This document shows positions 50,096 to 63,927 of a DNA stretch of 64,000 nt, piece by piece (position 1 is the first letter of the stretch; each line of letters opens with the position of its first letter). The notes below the pieces were generated by a model, which was not told the origin of the DNA, did no database searches, and was given only the letters and a program-made list of their open reading frames with translations. Where the stretch lies: the NCBI GenBank assembly GCA_028554795.2, contig CM068832.1, positions 87,881,011-87,945,010 of the forward strand. Reading direction: 5' to 3'. The stretch comes from Sinohyriopsis cumingii (taxonomy: Eukaryota > Mollusca > Bivalvia > Unionida > Unionidae). A program made the position numbers and the translations under genes.

Positions 50096-51631
50096 TTATG
50101 ATTTTTTTAAAATATGGTACACATGGCTGAAAATGTGCTTGTTGTGACTAGATAACTCTAACCACTGTCTAGTTCCAGTAGAGTTATCTCTCTTAAATGC
50201 AATGGAGTACCTGGTTATGTCATTGTCAAATTGACAATCTAGCATTGTTCTATATGGCAGTGTGTGACATGCATGCCCAGGTAGGACAGAAAGTATATTT
50301 ATTTCACAGAACATTAGCATTGAGGTATATGGAGAAACAATTGGTACCGTGATACCTAAAAGAAAGAATAGCCTCACAGTGTATCCATAGAAACGCATAC
50401 ATGTGGGCGGCATTTATGAACTATACTAGTCTGATGTAGGAAAACAAATGTGTGCTGAACAGTTTTGGTCAAATATTGAAAGTTCTTTAAGAATAAAATG
50501 TATGAAATCTGCAGAAAATAGCACAGGTTGGCTTTGGGCTGTCCTTGGACCTGTTGGCCCTGCCCCATATATTTGTCCAAGGTAAGGTCATCAAACTTTC
50601 ACTTCTCATTTCTCGCATTGCTGATTTTGCCTCCTTTAATTCCTTTATCATAAGCTACCTCTCCCTTTTAGATAAACACATTCCTCCTGTCTTTAACTCC
50701 ATTTGATGTGCTATACTTAGTGTTTATATTTGGCATTTTTCTGTATTTTATTCCCCTAATTTCACCCCCCAATCCAACATAACCACTTATAAGCTGTGAT
50801 TTACTATATCTGGTGACTGATTGGCTTATTGAAACAATTTTATTCACATTACAAAGGAGGAAAGCTTACTATTTGTGTTACAATGAGGATGGGTAGGTGG
50901 ACCTTTGTGTGAGGACTGGTGGTTAGTGACCTCTTGTATCTGCAGATAGTGTAAAGTGGTCAAAGCTTATACTTTATAATAAGATTGGGTCATGTCCACT
51001 GGTCTCTGATGTTAAGTTCTGCACCTACCAAACAAATATAAATTCCTTTCTTTTAGGTGAATTGTACATTTTGAAGTAGGACAGGTACATACTATTTGGT
51101 ACATTGACCTTTGACCTAGTTATTACATAATATGACATAATGTGATTTATCCCATATCACCTATGTGAAGTTCAATAAGTGCTGATATGAATAAGATACA
51201 ACTCATAGTTGAAAGAATTCATTTTATTTCAAAAGATGATTTTGATGGTGAAGCAAAAGTATGAAAACAATAGTTCAAACAGCTCAATGACATTTCTATA
51301 CACATTCATATAAGACATAGGCTAGTACCTCATCAAATTGTTTTTCACAAGTGAGACTAAGTATATTTGTTACTTATACAGTCCCGAACTATTTCACAGA
51401 TTATTGGAAAAATTAAGGTTTGCTATAGGTATAACGGTACCAATTGCGCAAGTCCAGGTGGGCGGAGCTTAAGGTGTATGGAACATTGTATTCAGAATTA
51501 AAGAACAACTCTAGCTGTGATTGGTGCATTATGTAAGAGTTGTACTTTCTGTTTGGCTTAAAAAAAATGTTGAGCCTCTTGGCAACATGTGAGTTTGTGT
51601 TAATTTCTATCTAGATCATATTTTGTATTTT
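50096..51631. repeat. Short unit S15, type B
   Basis: Type B markers (TAAAAGAAAG, CTGTCTTTAAC). It has one G fewer in GTTGGCCCTG near 50554. Confidence 0.92.
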
Positions 51632-53167
51632 TTATGATTTTTTTAAAATATGGTACACATGGCTGAAAATGTGCTTGTTGTGACTAGATAACTCTAACCA
51701 CTGTCTAGTTCCAGTAGAGTTATCTCTCTTAAATGCAATGGAGTACCTGGTTATGTCATTGTCAAATTGACAATCTAGCATTGTTCTATATGGCAGTGTG
51801 TGACATGCATGCCCAGGTAGGACAGAAAGTATATTTATTTCACAGAACATTAGCATTGAGGTATATGGAGAAACAATTGGTACCGTGATACCTAAAGGAA
51901 AGAATAGCCTCACAGTGTATCCATAGAAAAGCATACATGTGGGCGGCATTTATGAACTATACTAGTCTGATGTAGGAAAACAAATGTGTGCTGAACAGTT
52001 TTGGTCAAATATTGAAAGTTCTTTAAGAATAAAATGTATGAAATCTGCAGAAAATAGCACAGGTTGGCTTTGGGCTGTCCTTGGACCTGTTGGGCCCTGC
52101 CCCATATATTTGTCCAAGGTAAGGTCATCAAACTTTCACTTCTCATTTCTCGCATTGCTGATTTTCCCTCCTTTAATTCCTTTATCATAAGCTACCTCTC
52201 CCTTTTAGATAAACACATTCCTCCTGTTTTTAACTCCATTTGATGTGCTATACTTAGTGTTTATATTTGGCATTTTTCTGTATTTTATTCCCCTAATTTC
52301 ACCCCCCAATCCAACATAACCACTTATAAGCTGTGATTTACTATATCTGGTGACTGATTGGCTTATTGAAACAATTTTATTCACATTACAAAGGAGGAAA
52401 GCTTACTATTTGTGTTACAATGAGGATGGGTAGGTGGACCTTTGTGTGAGGACTGGTGGTTAGTGACCTCTTGTATCTGCAGATAGTGTAAAGTGGTCAA
52501 AGCTTATACTTTATAATAAGATTGGGTCATGTCCACTGGTCTCTGATGTTAAGTTCTGCACCTACCAAACAAATATAAATTCCTTTCTTTTAGGTGAATT
52601 GTACATTTTGAAGTAGGACAGGTACATACTATTTGGTACATTGACCTTTGACCTAGTTATTACATAATATGACATAATGTGATTTATCCCATATCACCTA
52701 TGTGAAGTTCAATAAGTGCTGATATGAATAAGATACAACTCATAGTTGAAAGAATTCATTTTATTTCAAAAGATGATTTTGATGGTGAAGCAAAAGTATG
52801 AAAACAATAGTTCAAACAGCTCAATGACATTTCTATACACATTCATATAAGACATAGGCTAGTACCTCATCAAATTGTTTTTCACAAGTGTGACTAAGTA
52901 TATTTGTTACTTATACAGTCCCGAACTATTTCACAGATTATTGGAAAAATTAAGGTTTGCTATAGGTATAACGGTACCAATTGCGCAAGTCCAGGTGGGC
53001 GGAGCTTAAGGTGTATGGAACATTGTATTCAGAATTAAAGAACAACTCTAGCTGTGATTGGTGCATTATGTAAGAGTTGTACTTTCTGTTTGGCTTAAAA
53101 AAATGTTGAGCCTCTTGGCAACATGTGAGTTTGTGTTAATTTCTATCTAGATCATATTTTGTATTTT
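51632..53167. repeat. Short unit S16, type C
   Basis: Type C markers. Its 3' part has GTGTGAC near 52889 because the next unit is E rather than D. Confidence 0.92.
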
Positions 53168-54704
53168 TTATGATTTTTTTAAAATATGGTACACATGGCT
53201 GAAAATGTGCTTGTTGTGACTAGATAACTCTAACCACTGTTTAGTTCCAGTAGAGTTATCTCTCTTAAATGCAATGGAGTACCTGGTTATGTCATTGTCA
53301 AATTGACAATCTAGCATTGTTCTATATGGCAGTGTGTGACATGCATGCCCAGGTAGGACAGAAAGTATATTTATTTCACAGAACATTAGCATTGAGGTAT
53401 ATGGAGAAACAATTGGTACCGTGATACCTAAAGGAAAGAATAGCCTCACAGTGTATCCATAGAAACGCATACATGTGGGCGGCATTTATGAACTATACTA
53501 GTCTGATGTAGGAAAACAAATGTGTGCTGAACAGTTTTGGACAAATATTGAAAGTTCTTTAAGAATAAAATGTATGAAATCTGCAGAAAATAGCACAGGT
53601 TGGCTTTGGGCTGTCCTTGGACCTGTTGGGCCCTGCCCCATATATTTGTCCAAGGTAAGGTCATCAAACTTTCACTTCTCATTTCTCGCATTGCTGATTT
53701 TGCCTCCTTTAATTCCTTTATCATAAGCTACCTCTCCCTTTTAGATAAACACATTCCTCCTGTTTTTAACTCCATTTGATGTGCTATACTTAGTGTTTAT
53801 ATTTGGCATTTTTCTGTATTTTATTCCCCTAATTTCACCCCCCAATCCAACATAACCACTTATAAGCTGTGATTTACTATATCTGGTGACTGATTGGCTT
53901 ATTGAAACAATTTTATTCACATTACAAAGGAGGAAAGCTTACTATTTGTGTTACAATGAGGATGGGTAGGTGGACCTTTGTGTGAGGACTGGTGGTTAGT
54001 GACCTCTTGTATCTGCAGATAGTGTAAAGTGGTCAAAGCTTATACTTTATAATAAGATTGGGTCATGTCCACTGGTCTCTGATGTTAAGTTCTGCACCTA
54101 CCAAACAAATATAAATTCCTTTCTTTTAGGTGAATTGTACATTTTGAAGTAGGACAGGTACATACTATTTGGTACATTGACCTTTGACCTAGTTATTACA
54201 TAATATGACATAATGTGATTTATCCCATATCACCTATGTGAAGTTCAATAAGTGCTGATATGAATAAGATACAACTCATAGTTGAAAGAATTCATTTTAT
54301 TTCAAAAGATGATTTTGATGGTGAAGCAAAAGTATGAAAACAATAGTTCAAACAGCTCAATGACATTTCTATATACATTCATATAAGACATAGGCTAGTA
54401 CCTCATCAAATTGTTTTTCACAAGTGAGACTAAGTATATTTGTTACTTATACAGTCCCGAACTATTTCACAGATTATTGGAAAAATTAAGGTTTGCTATA
54501 GGTATAACGGTACCAATTGCGCAAGTCCAGGTGGGCGGAGCTTAAGGTGTATGGAACATTGTATTCAGAATTAAAGAATAACTCTAGCTGTGATTGGTGC
54601 ATTATGTAAGAGTTGTACTTTCTGTTTGGCTTAAAAAAAATGTTGAGCCTCTTGGCAACATGTGAGTTTGTGTTAATTTCTATCTAGATCATATTTTGTA
54701 TTTT
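53168..54704. repeat. Short unit S17, type E
   Basis: Type E markers. It opens the second full E-A-B-C-D-D block. Confidence 0.92.
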
Positions 54705-56242
54705 TTATGATTTTTTTAAAATATGGTACACATGGCTGAAAATGTGCTTGTTGTGACTAGATAACTCTAACCACTGTCTAGTTCCAGTAGAGTTATCTCT
54801 CTTAAATGCAATGGAGTACCTGGTTATGTCATTGTCAAATTGACAATCTAGCATTGTTCTATATGGCAGTGTGTGACATGCATGCCCAGGTAGGACAGAA
54901 AGTATATTTATTTCACAGAACATTAGCATTGAGGTATATGGAGAAACAATTGGTACCGTGATACCTAAAGGAAAGAATAGCCTCACAGTGTATCCATAGA
55001 AACGCATACATGTGGGCGGCATTTATGAACTATACTAGTCTGATGTAGGAAAACAAATGTGTGCTGAACAGTTTTGGTCAAATATTGAAAGTTCTTTAAG
55101 AATAAAATGTATGAAATCTGCAGAAAATAGCACAGGTTGGCTTTGGGCTGTCCTTGGACCTGTTGGGCCCTGCCCCATATATTTGTCCAAGGTAAGGTCA
55201 TCAAACTTTCACTTCTCATTTCTCGCATTGCTGATTTTGCCTCCTTTAATTCCTTTATCATAAGCTACCTCTCCCTTTTAGATAAACACATTCCTCCTGT
55301 TTTTAACTCCATTTGATGTGCTATACTTAGTGTTTATATTTGGCATTTTTCTGTATTTTATTCCCCTAATTTCACCCCCCCAATCCAACATAACCACTTA
55401 TAAGCTGTGATTTACTATATCTGGTGACTGATTGGCTTATTGAAACAATTTTATTCACATTACAAAGGAGGAAAGCTTACTATTTGTGTTACAATGAGGA
55501 TGGGTAGGTGGACCTTTGTGTGAGGACTGGTGGTTAGTGACCTCTTGTATCTGCAGATAGTGTAAAGTGGTCAAAGCTTATACTTTATAATAAGATTGGG
55601 TCATGTCCACTGGTCTCTGATGTTAAGTTCTGCACCTACCAAACAAATATAAATTCCTTTCTTTTAGGTGAATTGTACATTTTGAAGTAGGACAGGTACA
55701 TACTATTTGGTACATTGACCTTTGACCTAGTTATTACATAATATGACATAATGTGATTTATCCCATATCACCTATGTGAAGTTCAATAAGTGCTGATATG
55801 AATAAGATACAACTCATAGTTGAAAGAATTCATTTTATTTCAAAAGATGATTTTGATGGTGAAGCAAAAGTATGAAAACAATAGTTCAAACAGCTCAATG
55901 ACATTTCTATACACATTCATATAAGACATAGGCTAGTACCTCATCAAATTGTTTTTCACAAGTGAGACTAAGTATATTTGTTACTTATACAGTCCCGAAC
56001 TATTTCACAGATTATTGGAAAAATTAAGGTTTGCTATAGGTATAACGGTACCAATTGCGCAAGTCCAGGTGGGCGGAGCTTAAGGTGTATGGAACATTGT
56101 ATTCAGAATTAAAGAACAACTCTAGCTGTGATTGGTGCATTATGTAAGAGTTGTACTTTCTGTTTGGCTTAAAAAAAATGTTGAGCCTCTTGGCAACATG
56201 TGAGTTTGTGTTAATTTCTATCTAGATCATATTTTGTATTTT
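54705..56242. repeat. Short unit S18, type A
   Basis: Seven-C tract near 55375. Confidence 0.92.
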
Positions 56243-57779
56243 TTATGATTTTTTTAAAATATGGTACACATGGCTGAAAATGTGCTTGTTGTGACTAGAT
56301 AACTCTAACCACTGTCTAGTTCCAGTAGAGTTATCTCTCTTAAATGCAATGGAGTACCTGGTTATGTCATTGTCAAATTGACAATCTAGCATTGTTCTAT
56401 ATGGCAGTGTGTGACATGCATGCCCAGGTAGGACAGAAAGTATATTTATTTCACAGAACATTAGCATTGAGGTATATGGAGAAACAATTGGTACCGTGAT
56501 ACCTAAAAGAAAGAATAGCCTCACAGTGTATCCATAGAAACGCATACATGTGGGCGGCATTTATGAACTATACTAGTCTGATGTAGGAAAACAAATGTGT
56601 GCTGAACAGTTTTGGTCAAATATTGAAAGTTCTTTAAGAATAAAATGTATGAAATCTGCAGAAAATAGCACAGGTTGGCTTTGGGCTGTCCTTGGACCTG
56701 TTGGGCCCTGCCCCATATATTTGTCCAAGGTAAGGTCATCAAACTTTCACTTCTCATTTCTCGCATTGCTGATTTTGCCTCCTTTAATTCCTTTATCATA
56801 AGCTACCTCTCCCTTTTAGATAAACACATTCCTCCTGTCTTTAACTCCATTTGATGTGCTATACTTAGTGTTTATATTTGGCATTTTTCTGTATTTTATT
56901 CCCCTAATTTCACCCCCCAATCCAACATAACCACTTATAAGCTGTGATTTACTATATCTGGTGACTGATTGGCTTATTGAAACAATTTTATTCACATTAC
57001 AAAGGAGGAAAGCTTACTATTTGTGTTACAATGAGGATGGGTAGGTGGACCTTTGTGTGAGGACTGGTGGTTAGTGACCTCTTGTATCTGCAGATAGTGT
57101 AAAGTGGTCAAAGCTTATACTTTATAATAAGATTGGGTCATGTCCACTGGTCTCTGATGTTAAGTTCTGCACCTACCAAACAAATATAAATTCCTTTCTT
57201 TTAGGTGAATTGTACATTTTGAAGTAGGACAGGTACATACTATTTGGTACATTGACCTTTGACCTAGTTATTACATAATATGACATAATGTGATTTATCC
57301 CATATCACCTATGTGAAGTTCAATAAGTGCTGATATGAATAAGATACAACTCATAGTTGAAAGAATTCATTTTATTTCAAAAGATGATTTTGATGGTGAA
57401 GCAAAAGTATGAAAACAATAGTTCAAACAGCTCAATGACATTTCTATACACATTCATATAAGACATAGGCTAGTACCTCATCAAATTGTTTTTCACAAGT
57501 GAGACTAAGTATATTTGTTACTTATACAGTCCCGAACTATTTCACAGATTATTGGAAAAATTAAGGTTTGCTATAGGTATAACGGTACCAATTGCGCAAG
57601 TCCAGGTGGGCGGAGCTTAAGGTGTATGGAACATTGTATTCAGAATTAAAGAACAACTCTAGCTGTGATTGGTGCATTATGTAAGAGTTGTACTTTCTGT
57701 TTGGCTTAAAAAAAATGTTGAGCCTCTTGGCAACATGTGAGTTTGTGTTAATTTCTATCTAGATCATATTTTGTATTTT
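56243..57779. repeat. Short unit S19, type B
   Basis: TAAAAGAAAG near 56504 and CTGTCTTTAAC near 56834. Confidence 0.92.
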
Positions 57780-59316
57780 TTATGATTTTTTTAAAATATG
57801 GTACACATGGCTGAAAATGTGCTTGTTGTGACTAGATAACTCTAACCACTGTCTAGTTCCAGTAGAGTTATCTCTCTTAAATGCAATGGAGTACCTGGTT
57901 ATGTCATTGTCAAATTGACAATCTAGCATTGTTCTATATGGCAGTGTGTGACATGCATGCCCAGGTAGGACAGAAAGTATATTTATTTCACAGAACATTA
58001 GCATTGAGGTATATGGAGAAACAATTGGTACCGTGATACCTAAAGGAAAGAATAGCCTCACAGTGTATCCATAGAAAAGCATACATGTGGGCGGCATTTA
58101 TGAACTATACTAGTCTGATGTAGGAAAACAAATGTGTGCTGAACAGTTTTGGTCAAATATTGAAAGTTCTTTAAGAATAAAATGTATGAAATCTGCAGAA
58201 AATAGCACAGGTTGGCTTTGGGCTGTCCTTGGACCTGTTGGGCCCTGCCCCATATATTTGTCCAAGGTAAGGTCATCAAACTTTCACTTCTCATTTCTCG
58301 CATTGCTGATTTTCCCTCCTTTAATTCCTTTATCATAAGCTACCTCTCCCTTTTAGATAAACACATTCCTCCTGTTTTTAACTCCATTTGATGTGCTATA
58401 CTTAGTGTTTATATTTGGCATTTTTCTGTATTTTATTCCCCTAATTTCACCCCCCAATCCAACATAACCACTTATAAGCTGTGATTTACTATATCTGGTG
58501 ACTGATTGGCTTATTGAAACAATTTTATTCACATTACAAAGGAGGAAAGCTTACTATTTGTGTTACAATGAGGATGGGTAGGTGGACCTTTGTGTGAGGA
58601 CTGGTGGTTAGTGACCTCTTGTATCTGCAGATAGTGTAAAGTGGTCAAAGCTTATACTTTATAATAAGATTGGGTCATGTCCACTGGTCTCTGATGTTAA
58701 GTTCTGCACCTACCAAACAAATATAAATTCCTTTCTTTTAGGTGAATTGTACATTTTGAAGTAGGACAGGTACATACTATTTGGTACATTGACCTTTGAC
58801 CTAGTTATTACATAATATGACATAATGTGATTTATCCCATATCACCTATGTGAAGTTCAATAAGTGCTGATATGAATAAGATACAACTCATAGTTGAAAG
58901 AATTCATTTTATTTCAAAAGATGATTTTGATGGTGAAGCAAAAGTATGAAAACAATAGTTCAAACAGCTCAATGACATTTCTATACACATTCATATAAGA
59001 CATAGGCTAGTACCTCATCAAATTGTTTTTCACAAGTGAGACTAAGTATATTTGTTACTTATACAGTCCCGAACTATTTCACAGATTATTGGAAAAATTA
59101 AGGTTTGCTATAGGTATAACGGTACCAATTGCGCAAGTCCAGGTGGGCGGAGCTTAAGGTGTATGGAACATTGTATTCAGAATTAAAGAACAACTCTAGC
59201 TGTGATTGGTGCATTATGTAAGAGTTGTACTTTCTGTTTGGCTTAAAAAAAATGTTGAGCCTCTTGGCAACATGTGAGTTTGTGTTAATTTCTATCTAGA
59301 TCATATTTTGTATTTT
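57780..59316. repeat. Short unit S20, type C
   Basis: CATAGAAAAGC near 58070 and TTTTCCCTCC near 58310. Confidence 0.92.
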
Positions 59317-60853
59317 TTATGATTTTTTTAAAGTATGGTACACATGGCTGAAAATGTGCTTGTTGTGACTAGATAACTCTAACCACTGTCTAGTTCCAGT
59401 AGAGTTATCTCTCTTAAATGCAATGGAGTACCTGGTTATGTCATTGTCAAATTGACAATCTAGCATTGTTCTATATGGCAGTGTGTGACATGCATGCCCA
59501 GGTAGGACAGAAAGTATATTTATTTCACAGAACATTAGCATTGAGGTATATGGAGAAACAATTGGTACCGTGATACCTAAAGGAAAGAATAGCCTCACAG
59601 TGTATCCATAGAAACGCATACATGTGGGCGGCATTTATGAACTATACTAGTCTGATGTAGGAAAACAAATGTGTGCTGAACAGTTTTGGTCAAATATTGA
59701 AAGTTCTTTAAGAATAAAATGTATGAAATCTGCAGAAAATAGCACAGGTTGGCTTTGGGCTGTCCTTGGACCTGTTGGGCCCTGCCCCATATATTTGTCC
59801 AAGGTAAGGTCATCAAACTTTCACTTCTCATTTCTCGCATTGCTGATTTTGCCTCCTTTAATTCCTTTATCATAAGCTACCTCTCCCTTTTAGATAAACA
59901 CATTCCACCTGTTTTTAACTCCATTTGATGTGCTATGCTTAGTGTTTATATTTGGCATTTTTCTGTATTTTATTCCCCTAATTTCACCCCCCAATCCAAC
60001 ATAACCACTTATAAGCTGTGATTTACTATATCTGGTGACTGATTGGCTTATTGAAACAATTTTATTCACATTACAAAGGAGGAAAGCTTACTATTTGTGT
60101 TACAATGAGGATGGGTAGGTGGACCTTTGTGTGAGGACTGGTGGTTAGTGACCTCTTGTATCTGCAGATAGTGTAAAGTGGTCAAAGCTTATACTTTATA
60201 ATAAGATTGGGTCATGTCCACTGGTCTCTGATGTTAAGTTCTGCACCTACCAAACAAATATAAATTCCTTTCTTTTAGGTGAATTGTACATTTTGAAGTA
60301 GGACAGGTACATACTATTTGGTACATTGACCTTTGACCTAGTTATTACATAATATGACATAATGTGATTTATCCCATATCACCTATGTGAAGTTCAATAA
60401 GTGCTGATATGAATAAGATACAACTCATAGTTGAAAGAATTCATTTTATTTCAAAAGATGATTTTGATGGTGAAGCAAAAGTATGAAAACAATAGTTCAA
60501 ACAGCTCAATGACATTTCTATATACATTCATATAAGACATAGGCTAGTACCTCATCAAATTGTTTTTCACAAGTGAGACTAAGTATATTTGTTACTTATA
60601 CAGTCCCGAACTATTTCACAGATTATTGGAAAAATTAAGGTTTGCTATAGGTATAACGGTACCAATTGCGCAAGTCCAGGTGGGCGGAGCTTAAGGTGTA
60701 TGGAACATTGTATTCAGAATTAAAGAATAACTCTAGCTGTGATTGGTGCATTATGTAAGAGTTGTACTTTCTGTTTGGCTTAAAAAAAATGTTGAGCCTC
60801 TTGGCAACATGTGAGTTTGTGTTAATTTCTATCTAGGTCATATTTTGTATTTT
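59317..60853. repeat. Short unit S21, type D (first of pair)
   Basis: AAAGTATGG, CATTCCACCTG, GTGCTATGCTT, then TATATACATT and GAATAAC. It has a private CTATCTAGGTCAT near 60830. Confidence 0.92.
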
Positions 60854-62390
60854 TTATGATTTTTTTAAAGTATGGTACACATGGCTGAAAATGTGCTTGT
60901 TGTGACTAGATAACTCTAACCACTGTCTAGTTCCAGTAGAGTTATCTCTCTTAAATGCAATGGAGTACCTGGTTATGTCATTGTCAAATTGACAATCTAG
61001 CATTGTTCTATATGGCAGTGTGTGACATGCATGCCCAGGTAGGACAGAAAGTATATTTATTTCACAGAACATTAGCATTGAGGTATATGGAGAAACAATT
61101 GGTACCGTGATACCTAAAGGAAAGAATAGCCTCACAGTGTATCCATAGAAACGCATACATGTGGGCGGCATTTATGAACTATACTAGTCTGATGTAGGAA
61201 AACAAATGTGTGCTGAACAGTTTTGGTCAAATATTGAAAGTTCTTTAAGAATAAAATGTATGAAATCTGCAGAAAATAGCACAGGTTGGCTTTGGGCTGT
61301 CCTTGGACCTGTTGGGCCCTGCCCCATATATTTGTCCAAGGTAAGGTCATCAAACTTTCACTTCTCATTTCTCGCATTGCTGATTTTGCCTCCTTTAATT
61401 CCTTTATCATAAGCTACCTCTCCCTTTTAGATAAACACATTCCACCTGTTTTTAACTCCATTTGATGTGCTATGCTTAGTGTTTATATTTGGCATTTTTC
61501 TGTATTTTATTCCCCTAATTTCACCCCCCAATCCAACATAACCACTTATAAGCTGTGATTTACTATATCTGGTGACTGATTGGCTTATTGAAACAATTTT
61601 ATTCACATTACAAAGGAGGAAAGCTTACTATTTGTGTTACAATGAGGATGGGTAGGTGGACCTTTGTGTGAGGACTGGTGGTTAGTGACCTCTTGTATCT
61701 GCAGATAGTGTAAAGTGGTCAAAGCTTATACTTTATAATAAGATTGGGTCATGTCCACTGGTCTCTGATGTTAAGTTCTGCACCTACCAAACAAATATAA
61801 ATTCCTTTCTTTTAGGTGAATTGTACATTTTGAAGTAGGACAGGTACATACTATTTGGTACATTGACCTTTGACCTAGTTATTACATAATATGACATAAT
61901 GTGATTTATCCCATATCACCTATGTGAAGTTCAATAAGTGCTGATATGAATAAGATACAACTCATAGTTGAAAGAATTCATTTTATTTCAAAAGATGATT
62001 TTGATGGTGAAGCAAAAGTATGAAAACAATAGTTCAAACAGCTCAATGACATTTCTATATACATTCATATAAGACATAGGCTAGTACCTCATCAAATTGT
62101 TTTTCACAAGTGAGACTAAGTATATTTGTTACTTATACAGTCCCGAACTATTTCACAGATTATTGGAAAAATTAAGGTTTGCTATAGGTATAACGGTACC
62201 AATTGCGCAAGTCCAGGTGGGCGGAGCTTAAGGTGTATGGAACATTGTATTCAGAATTAAAGAATAACTCTAGCTGTGATTGGTGCATTATGTAAGAGTT
62301 GTACTTTCTGTTTGGCTTAAAAAAAATGTTGAGCCTCTTGGCAACATGTGAGTTTGTGTTAATTTCTATCTAGATCATATTTTGTATTTT
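60854..62390. repeat. Short unit S22, type D (second of pair)
   Basis: Type D markers. Its 3' part has TATATACATT and GAATAAC, so it resembles S11/S21 rather than S12. It is followed by an A unit instead of E. Confidence 0.92.
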
Positions 62391-63927
62391 TTATGATTTT
62401 TTTAAAATATGGTACACATGGCTGAAAATGTGCTTGTTGTGACTAGATAACTCTAACCACTGTCTAGTTCCAGTAGAGTTATCTCTCTTAAATGCAATGG
62501 AGTACCTGGTTATGTCATTGTCAAATTGACAATCTAGCATTGTTCTATATGGCAGTGTGTGACATGCATGCCCAGGTAGGACAGAAAGTATATTTATTTC
62601 ACAGAACATTAGCATTGAGGTATATGGAGAAACAATTGGTACCGTGATACCTAAAGGAAAGAATAGCCTCACAGTGTATCCATAGAAACGCATACATGTG
62701 GGCGGCATTTATGAACTATACTAGTCTGATGTAGGAAAACAAATGTGTGCTGAACAGTTTTGGTCAAATAATGAAAGTTCTTTAAGAATAAAATGTATGA
62801 AATCTGCAGAAAATAGCACAGGTTGGCTTTGGGCTGTCCTTGGACCTGTTGGGCCCTGCCCCATATATTTGTCCAAGGTAAGGTCATCAAACTTTCACTT
62901 CTCATTTCTCGCATTGCTGATTTTGCCTCCTTTAATTCCTTTATCATAAGCTACCTCTCCCTTTTAGATAAACACATTCCTCCTGTTTTTAACTCCATTT
63001 GATGTGCTATACTTAGTGTTTATATTTGGCATTTTTCTGTATTTTATTCCCCTAATTTCACCCCCCCAATCCAACATAACCACTTATAAGCTGTGATTTA
63101 CTATATCTGGTGACTGATTGGCTTATTGAAACAATTTTATTCACATTACAAAGGAGGAAAGCTTACTATTTGTGTTACAATGAGGATGGGTAGGTGGACC
63201 TTTGTGTGAGGACTGGTGGTTAGTGACCTCTTGTATCTGCAGATAGTGTAAAGTGGTCAAAGCTTATACTTTATAATAAGATTGGGTCATGTCCACTGGT
63301 CTCTGATGTTAAGTTCTGCACCTACCAAACAAATATAAATTCCTTTCTTTTAGGTGAATTGTACATTTTGAAGTAGGACAGGTACATACTATTTGGTACA
63401 TTGACCTTTGACCTAGTTATTACATAATATGACATAATGTGATTTATCCCATATCACCTATGTGAAGTTCAATAAGTGCTGATATGAATAAGATACAACT
63501 CATAGTTGAAAGAATTCATTTTATTTCAAAAGATGATTTTGATGGTGAAGCAAAAGTATGAAAACAATAGTTCAAACAGCTCAATGACATTTCTATACAC
63601 ATTCATATAAGACATAGGCTAGTACCTCATCAAATTGTTTTTCACAAGTGAGACTAAGCATATTTGTTACTTATACAGTCCCGAACTATTTCACAGATTA
63701 TTGGAAAAATTAAGGTTTGCTATAGGTATAACGGTACCAATTGCGCAAGTCCAGGTGGGCGGAGCTTAAGGTGTATGGAACATTGTATTCAGAATTAAAG
63801 AACAACTCTAGCTGTGATTGGTGCATTATGTAAGAGTTGTACTTTCTGTTTGGCTTAAAAAAAATGTTGAGCCTCTTGGCAACATGTGAGTTTGTGTTAA
63901 TTTCTATCTAGATCATATTTTGTATTT
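62391..63927. repeat. Short unit S23, type A
   Basis: Seven-C tract near 63061. It has a private CAAATAATGAAAG near 62766 and AAGCATATTTG near 63656. Confidence 0.92.
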
